Assembly (NCBI GenBank): GCA_030998225.1
Contig: JAPYXD010000704.1
Span: 13,950,001-14,014,000, forward strand
Direction of reading: 5' to 3'
Length of the DNA stretch: 64,000 nt
Origin: Diplolepis rosae
Lineage: Eukaryota > Arthropoda > Insecta > Hymenoptera > Diplolepididae
The notes under the pieces were generated by a model that saw nothing but the letters and a program-made list of their open reading frames with translations, was not told the DNA's origin and ran no database searches. A program made the translations under genes and the position numbers. Shown here piece after piece: positions 59,173-64,000 of the stretch (the first letter of the stretch is position 1; each line of letters starts with the position of its first letter).

Positions 59173-60144
59173 TTAACCCTTTGCGCTCGAGGCCTTTTTC
59201 GCTTGGGCGAACCAGCAACTCGAAGCGATTTTACGCATACTTAGTGCATTTCTTGCAGCTAATTTGAAACATACACTGAGAAAAAATCCTGGGCATAGTG
59301 ACGTGATATATGTAGTTGAAAATGTCCTTAACTACTTTTTGTGGCTGAATTCAAGCAATGGTTGACCCGTCAATGTAGGTACTAAAAGTGGTCGCAGTGA
59401 CTAAGTAATGTAGTCACAGCGACTATGTAATGTTGTCACAGTCACTATATGTAAGTGTCAACTATAAAGTTATGTAAAATCAAATTCCTAAAATCAAATG
59501 CATGAAATCACTACGTGGAACATTGTATTTTTCATAGCACCTCTTTTGAAAATCTGTTTGTCGGCATCTGTAGAGCGGATTGAAACTTTAAAAGTAGTAA
59601 GATTTAAAATCACCGTTTCGAGCCGCTCGACACTTCAAATCAAATTCTCAAAAGAGTTGCTATCAGTTGCTATGAAAAATAATATGCATTACTCGAAACA
59701 ATACTCAGCGAATTCAACGAGTGTGAAGTTTGCTCCACTGGTTATAGCGACTACGTTATTCTAGCTATGACAACTCAATGTTTCAAGTTCACATAGCTAG
59801 GTTTAAAAGTTAAGGACAATTTCAACGATGTTAACTAGTCGCCACGACCAGGTATTCAGAATATGGCTACCATGGCTACAAATCATGTTACTGTAGCCAT
59901 GGGTCAAGTAGCGACAACAAGTCTCCTTCGTTACAGTCACTTTTTTATTTCCAACTACATTATTCCTAGTCATTATGACCAGATGCTATTTTTCTCTGTG
60001 TAAAAGCATGAAACCAAACATAAATAGACATTATTGCCAATCGAGTTTCTGCATTGAAACAAGTAGTGCCGTAAATTCACTTCTCGAGTTGCCACATTGA
60101 ACCAAGTCGTGAGTGGGAGTCACATCTCGAGTGCAAAGGGTTAA
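59173..60144. mobile_element. TTAA-target element (CCCTTTGC ends) with nested insertion
   Basis: TTAACCCTTTGCGCTCGAG mirrors CTCGAGTGCAAAGGGTTAA, with TTAA duplicated at both ends. A second inverted pair, ACACTGAGAAAAAAT at 59273 and ATTTTTCTCTGTGTA ending 60002, marks a ~730-bp element inside it, leaving about 240 bp for the outer element. Repeated AGTCACAG, GTGACTA and TAGTCGC words fill the inner one. Confidence 0.75.
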
Positions 60145-60888
60145 TCGCGCTTACATAGACTTTAAGATGTTAGAACACAATTTGTACGGTCAAGCTGTTG
60201 AGCTATTTTTTTGAATTACCAGATTTTATCAATTCAGTTTCGTTTTGGTCTATTAGATTATGAAAACTCATAATGTATGGAATATTTTGGACACCTCAAC
60301 TCAATTTCGACAAGTGTAGATGCCTCTTCTTTCTGGGATGGCAGAACCTATTTATCGATAATTGCTTAAAGGATCGTTCTGGTTTAGATGCCTAAAAAAG
60401 GCTATTTTTGTAAATTTTTTAAGGAGTTTATTTTTATAGATATTGATATAAAATTTTGTTGGGCTCAATAAATATACTCTCAAAATACATTTAAAAAAAA
60501 GTTTTTATTCATTTCAAACACTTTTTACGCAAAAATGATAGGCAAACGTAACTTCTCGAATAGTATGTATATCGCTGGCGGTGTTGATATCCTGATAACG
60601 ACTCATCTGAAACGAAAAATCAAGAATATTTAGATTTAGTATGATTGTAACTCTCGTGCATTCTATAGCTATTAACATTTATTGATTAATAACGAAATGG
60701 CGTAGTTAAAAGAAACGAGGTATTTTTTAACTATTTTAGTAAAAAAAAATTGTAAAAATTGGAAGTTCAACACGATTATAGAATGTACAGAAGCAATAAT
60801 CCATGTGTAAAATATGTGGTTAACATTTCGTAAGGAAAAATGCAAAGTTTTTGAACCATCGAAGTATAAATGTAAGTAACGAATTGCT
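60145..60888. other. Unassigned DNA
   Basis: I found no gene or repeat boundary between the two TTAA elements. Confidence 0.4.
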
Positions 60889-61054
60889 TTAACACGTTCA
60901 CGCCGACGCGTACCACCGGTGGTACGCATTTGATTGTGCTATTAGATGGTAAAAATTCAGAAGATTCAGAGAGGATGAGACGAACTCACAGAGAATTTAC
61001 CCTTAGTCAATCACACAAAACTTTCCACGATGCCGTTGCTTTTGTCCTTGAAGA
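60889..61054. mobile_element. Truncated second copy of the CACGTTCACGCC TTAA element
   Basis: TTAACACGTTCACGCCGACG at 60889 and the next 160 bp match the element at 22212 (GATTGTGCTATTAGA, GAGAGGATGAGACGA, CCACGATGCCGTTGC). It stops at 61054, where the large palindrome begins, so its right end was lost or displaced by that insertion. Confidence 0.75.
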
Positions 61055-63120
61055 ATTTTTATTAATTTCTTGTTATTTTGGCATAGAGTCAGTTCCATCT
61101 TTTTTTATTTGATTAAAAATATCACTATTAGATGTGAAAATGCGCAAAAAGAAAGAAAGGCAAACGTTTCGGTCACATATGGGGGCCCTCTTCAATGCCA
61201 TAAATTCAAAGATTAATTCAAAATTTCTGTAGAACATTAGAATATAGGAAATAATTAAATTAGGAATTATCACGGAATTCAAAAACTTATCTTATAGTTT
61301 GAAATTCAAAATGAAGTAGTCCAGTATGCAGCATCATGAATTGAAAAAATATCTAGAGTTCACTGTGAATAAAAAACCGGATAAAATGAAAAAATATAAA
61401 AGATTTTGCACACGAACCGACCGAAATTTGTTAGAAAATTTTATTATCAAGCCAAATTGGTTATCAATGGCAAAACGCGAACATATTTTACATTTTTGAA
61501 AACTTTGCGGTGAATTTTTTAGAAAATTTTATTATTGAGCCAAATTGGTTATCAATGTCAAAACGCGAACATATTTTACATTTTTGACAACTTTGCGGTG
61601 AAGACTTTGTTACCGGAGTCTCTCACAGAATGATCTGAACTGTTTTAAAAACCGACTCGAGACATGTGGCTTTGCTGACCGAAAATTTTTTTATATAAGC
61701 AATTTTGAGAGGTTCTTTTCCTCCTTGAAGAAGACTATTGTCCTATATCTAGTAAAGAATTTCGAGACGTTTATGTTCATTTTCACGAGTGGACGCAGGC
61801 GTGTATATTTCAAGAAAATGATTTTATATATCAGCTTCACGGACAATCCATTTAACACTGAATTTGCAAGCTTATTATAATATCCATATTATTTAAAATT
61901 TTACTCAATATTATTTGAGTATGCACCGAATAAAAAAATTGAATGCTGTTTATTTCGCATTTACATTTATTCTGATGTTTTAAAAAATTGTAATAAATTT
62001 ATCTTTAAAAACTAATAATAAAAATGCAATTTACATATTCGTGATATTATGTATCACATCTGAAAGTATTATTAAATTTAACTAGTTCTGAGTTATCAAG
62101 CATGTCACTTTAAAATTTAAAAATGGCAAATTAACTATAAAGCTAGAATATATCACAGTTCTGACCATTTTCAGAACTAGTTAAATTTAATAATACTTTC
62201 AGATGTGATACATAATGTCACGAATATGTAAATTGCATTTTTTTTATTAATTTTTAAAGATAAATTTATTACAATTTTTTAAAACATCAGAATAAATGTA
62301 AATGCGAAATAAACAGCATTCAATTTTTTTATTCGGTGCATACTCAAATAATATTGAGTAAAATTTTAAATAATATGGATATTATAATAAGCTTGCAAAT
62401 TCAGTGTTAAATGGATTATCCGTGAAGCTGATATACAAAATCGTTTTCTTGAAAAGTACACGCCTGCGTCCACTCGTGAAAATGAACATAAAAGTCTCGA
62501 AATTCTTTACTAGGTATAGGACAATAGTCTTCTTCAAGGAGGAAAAGAACCTCTCAAGATTGCTTATATAAAAAAATTTTCGGTCAGCAAAGCCATATGT
62601 CTCGAGACGGTTTTTAAAACAGTTCAGATCATTCTGTGAGAGACTCCGGTAACAAAGTCTTCACCGCAAAGTTGTCAAAAATGTAAAATATGTTCGCGTT
62701 TTGACATTGATAACCAATTTGGCTCAATAATAAAATTTTCTAAAAAATTCCGGTCGGTTCGTGTGCAAAATTTTTTATGTTTTTTTCATTTATCCGGTTT
62801 TTTATTCACAGTGAACTCTAGATATTTTTTCAATTCATGATGCTGCATACTGGACTACTTCATTTTGAATTTCAAACTATAAGATAAGTTTTTGAATTCC
62901 GTGATAATTCCTAATTTAATTATTTCCTATATTCTAATGTTCTACAGAAATTTTGAATTAATCTTTGAATTTATGGCACTGAAGAGGGCCCCTATATGTG
63001 GCCGAAACGTTTGCCTTTCTTTCTTTTTGCGCATTTTCACATCTAATAGTGATATTTTGAATCAAATAAAAAAAGATGGAACTGAACCTATGCCAAAATA
63101 ACAAGAAATTAACAAAAATT
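61055..63120. mobile_element. ~2-kb palindrome, possibly inverted Penelope-like ends
   Basis: Arms at 61055-62092 and 62171-63120 are mirror copies of about 1 kb with a ~78-bp loop, differing by small changes such as ATGCCATAAATTC and GAATTTATGGCA. Each arm has, near its outer edge, a CTGAAGAGGGCCCC..GGCCGAAACG block (62978-63010 on +, 61167-61202 on -). A third copy of that block is at 9711. The pair of 69-codon frames is a mirror artefact. The Penelope link is inference. Confidence 0.8.
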
Positions 63121-63280
63121 ACAGATAGAGTCGACAAGCCATAGGTCGCTCTGCAAGTGGCAACGTCAGTCTGGAAATTCGGTGAGAGCGAAAGAGAGAG
63201 ACATCCTAACCCTCCGAATCACTCTCGCCCGAGCTGACAGGTTTCAGGCTGGCTTGTCGACTCTATCTGTAATATCCACT
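63121..63280. mobile_element. Second copy of the CATAGAGATATTA-type MITE
   Basis: ATTACAGATAGAGTCGACAA at 63119 mirrors TTGTCGACTCTATCTGTAAT ending near 63273, and the body (GGTTTCAGGCTGGC, CTCTCGCCCGAGCTGACAGG) matches 27767-28005 in inverted orientation. The end sequences have diverged and no target duplication is clear. Confidence 0.7.
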
Positions 63281-63623
63281 GATCTCTATAATACAATGGA
63301 TGCACAATCAATGCAAAGTCGTGTGCTTCATTGAAGGCTGAGCCGCCATCTTTACTTAGGTTGATTCCATATAGTAATTCAGTATGGCGGCAATGAACTA
63401 GGTCAATGCAACACAGCTGCGAATTAGTATTTATTGACGCTGTAGTGATATTATTCAATTAATAATTTTTAATAGTTAAATTGAAGAATGGTTGCAACTT
63501 GCTAGTATTGTGGGGAAAAGGAGGCTAGTGGATGCAGGACCTTTCATGCATAAGTATATATTTACATTATAAAATGAAAGGTTATGTATAAACTTTTGTG
63601 TACATATTTTTTACATTCTCATC
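63281..63623. other. Unassigned DNA
   Basis: A - strand 79-codon frame overlaps this stretch, but has no domain signature. Confidence 0.35.
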
Positions 63624-64000
63624 ATGGATGAGAAGGTATTGGTTTTATGTGAAAAATGACTTTCGAAATTTTTATCAAATCTTTACGTTTTGAGACCCCC
63701 TGAGTCAGAAAAAATTGTTTTTACGAAAGTGTCTGTCTGTCTGTCTGTCTGTAGGTCGTGTGCGGCATAACATAATTATACGAGATACGAAAAAACGTTA
63801 TGATACAATATTATTAAATAAATAAAGACCTAAAAATTTGAATTGTAACATTTTTTCATAAGATGCATATTTTTCTTTTTAATTAAAAAAAAAACTATTG
63901 AAAATCCAAAATTCAATTTTTTAATAATAATATTCGAAATACGAAAAAAACGTAAGAATACAAAGTTTGTCGTTTCAAAAAGATCTACAAATTTTGTCTC
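63624..64000. repeat. Dispersed repeat, copy of 41903-42775, runs off the window
   Basis: The sequence from ATGAGAAGGTATTGG onward matches the repeat at 41903-42775 and contains a (GTCT)n run at 63731-63752. Confidence 0.65.

Noticed and set aside
62970..63020. Confident hammerhead ribozyme call
   Set aside because: The core and a partial helix II are visible, but helix I and the cleavage triplet cannot be placed, so it is reported only as a hypothesis.
61073..63101. Pair of near-identical 69-codon frames on opposite strands
   Set aside because: They arise because the palindrome arms are mirror copies; there is no domain.

Overview
The window looks like AT-rich insect nuclear DNA. Genes are split by GT-AG introns, and the repeats are typical of insects: mariner/Tc1 relics, hAT-like and TTAA-target elements, an R1-type non-LTR retrotransposon and long foldback palindromes. 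Hymenoptera is a guess from the mariner and esterase style; nothing here proves it. I see no bacterial features, no CRISPR and no rRNA.

Three host loci are supported. (1) A + strand short-chain dehydrogenase of the retinol-dehydrogenase type, with four coding exons between 6392 and 10563 that splice to an intact 332-aa protein. (2) A - strand carboxylesterase with seven exons between 28922 and 13195. It carries two in-frame stops, lacks the usual catalytic-His segment, and its last exon is fused to a mariner relic, so I call it a pseudogene. (3) A + strand chymotrypsin-fold serine protease homologue with four exons between 37640 and 51565 (265 aa). Its frame is intact, but Thr replaces the catalytic Ser and Met replaces the oxyanion Gly.

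Most of the rest is nested mobile DNA. At least ten elements end in a duplicated TTAA: six begin GGGG, two begin CCCTTT and two begin CACGTTCACGCC. For several of them the empty site can be read in the same window, either in a minisatellite array or in the reading frame of an interrupted mariner. A shared internal block (AAACGCG, a short spacer, then TCTCGAAA or TCCCGAAA) recurs in several otherwise different elements. Five long palindromes are present (8241-9558, 13741-14753, 18807-21937, 52529-55648, 61055-63120). One of them has hAT-like ends and an 8-bp duplication; another is built from about 18 copies of a ~166-bp satellite that changes orientation part-way.

Layout: 1-4705 duplicated flanks around a minisatellite with two TTAA insertions; 6392-10563 dehydrogenase; 10681-13166 two TTAA elements, one holding a solo LTR; 13195-28922 esterase pseudogene, with intron 4 filled by a mariner broken by four or more later insertions; 29185-32350 R1-like element with one frameshift; 32627-37506 DNA transposons and a THAP fragment; 37640-51565 protease homologue with repeat-filled introns and tRNA-like sequences; 52225-64000 satellite foldback, further mariner and TTAA elements, and a ~2-kb palindrome with a hammerhead-like core motif.
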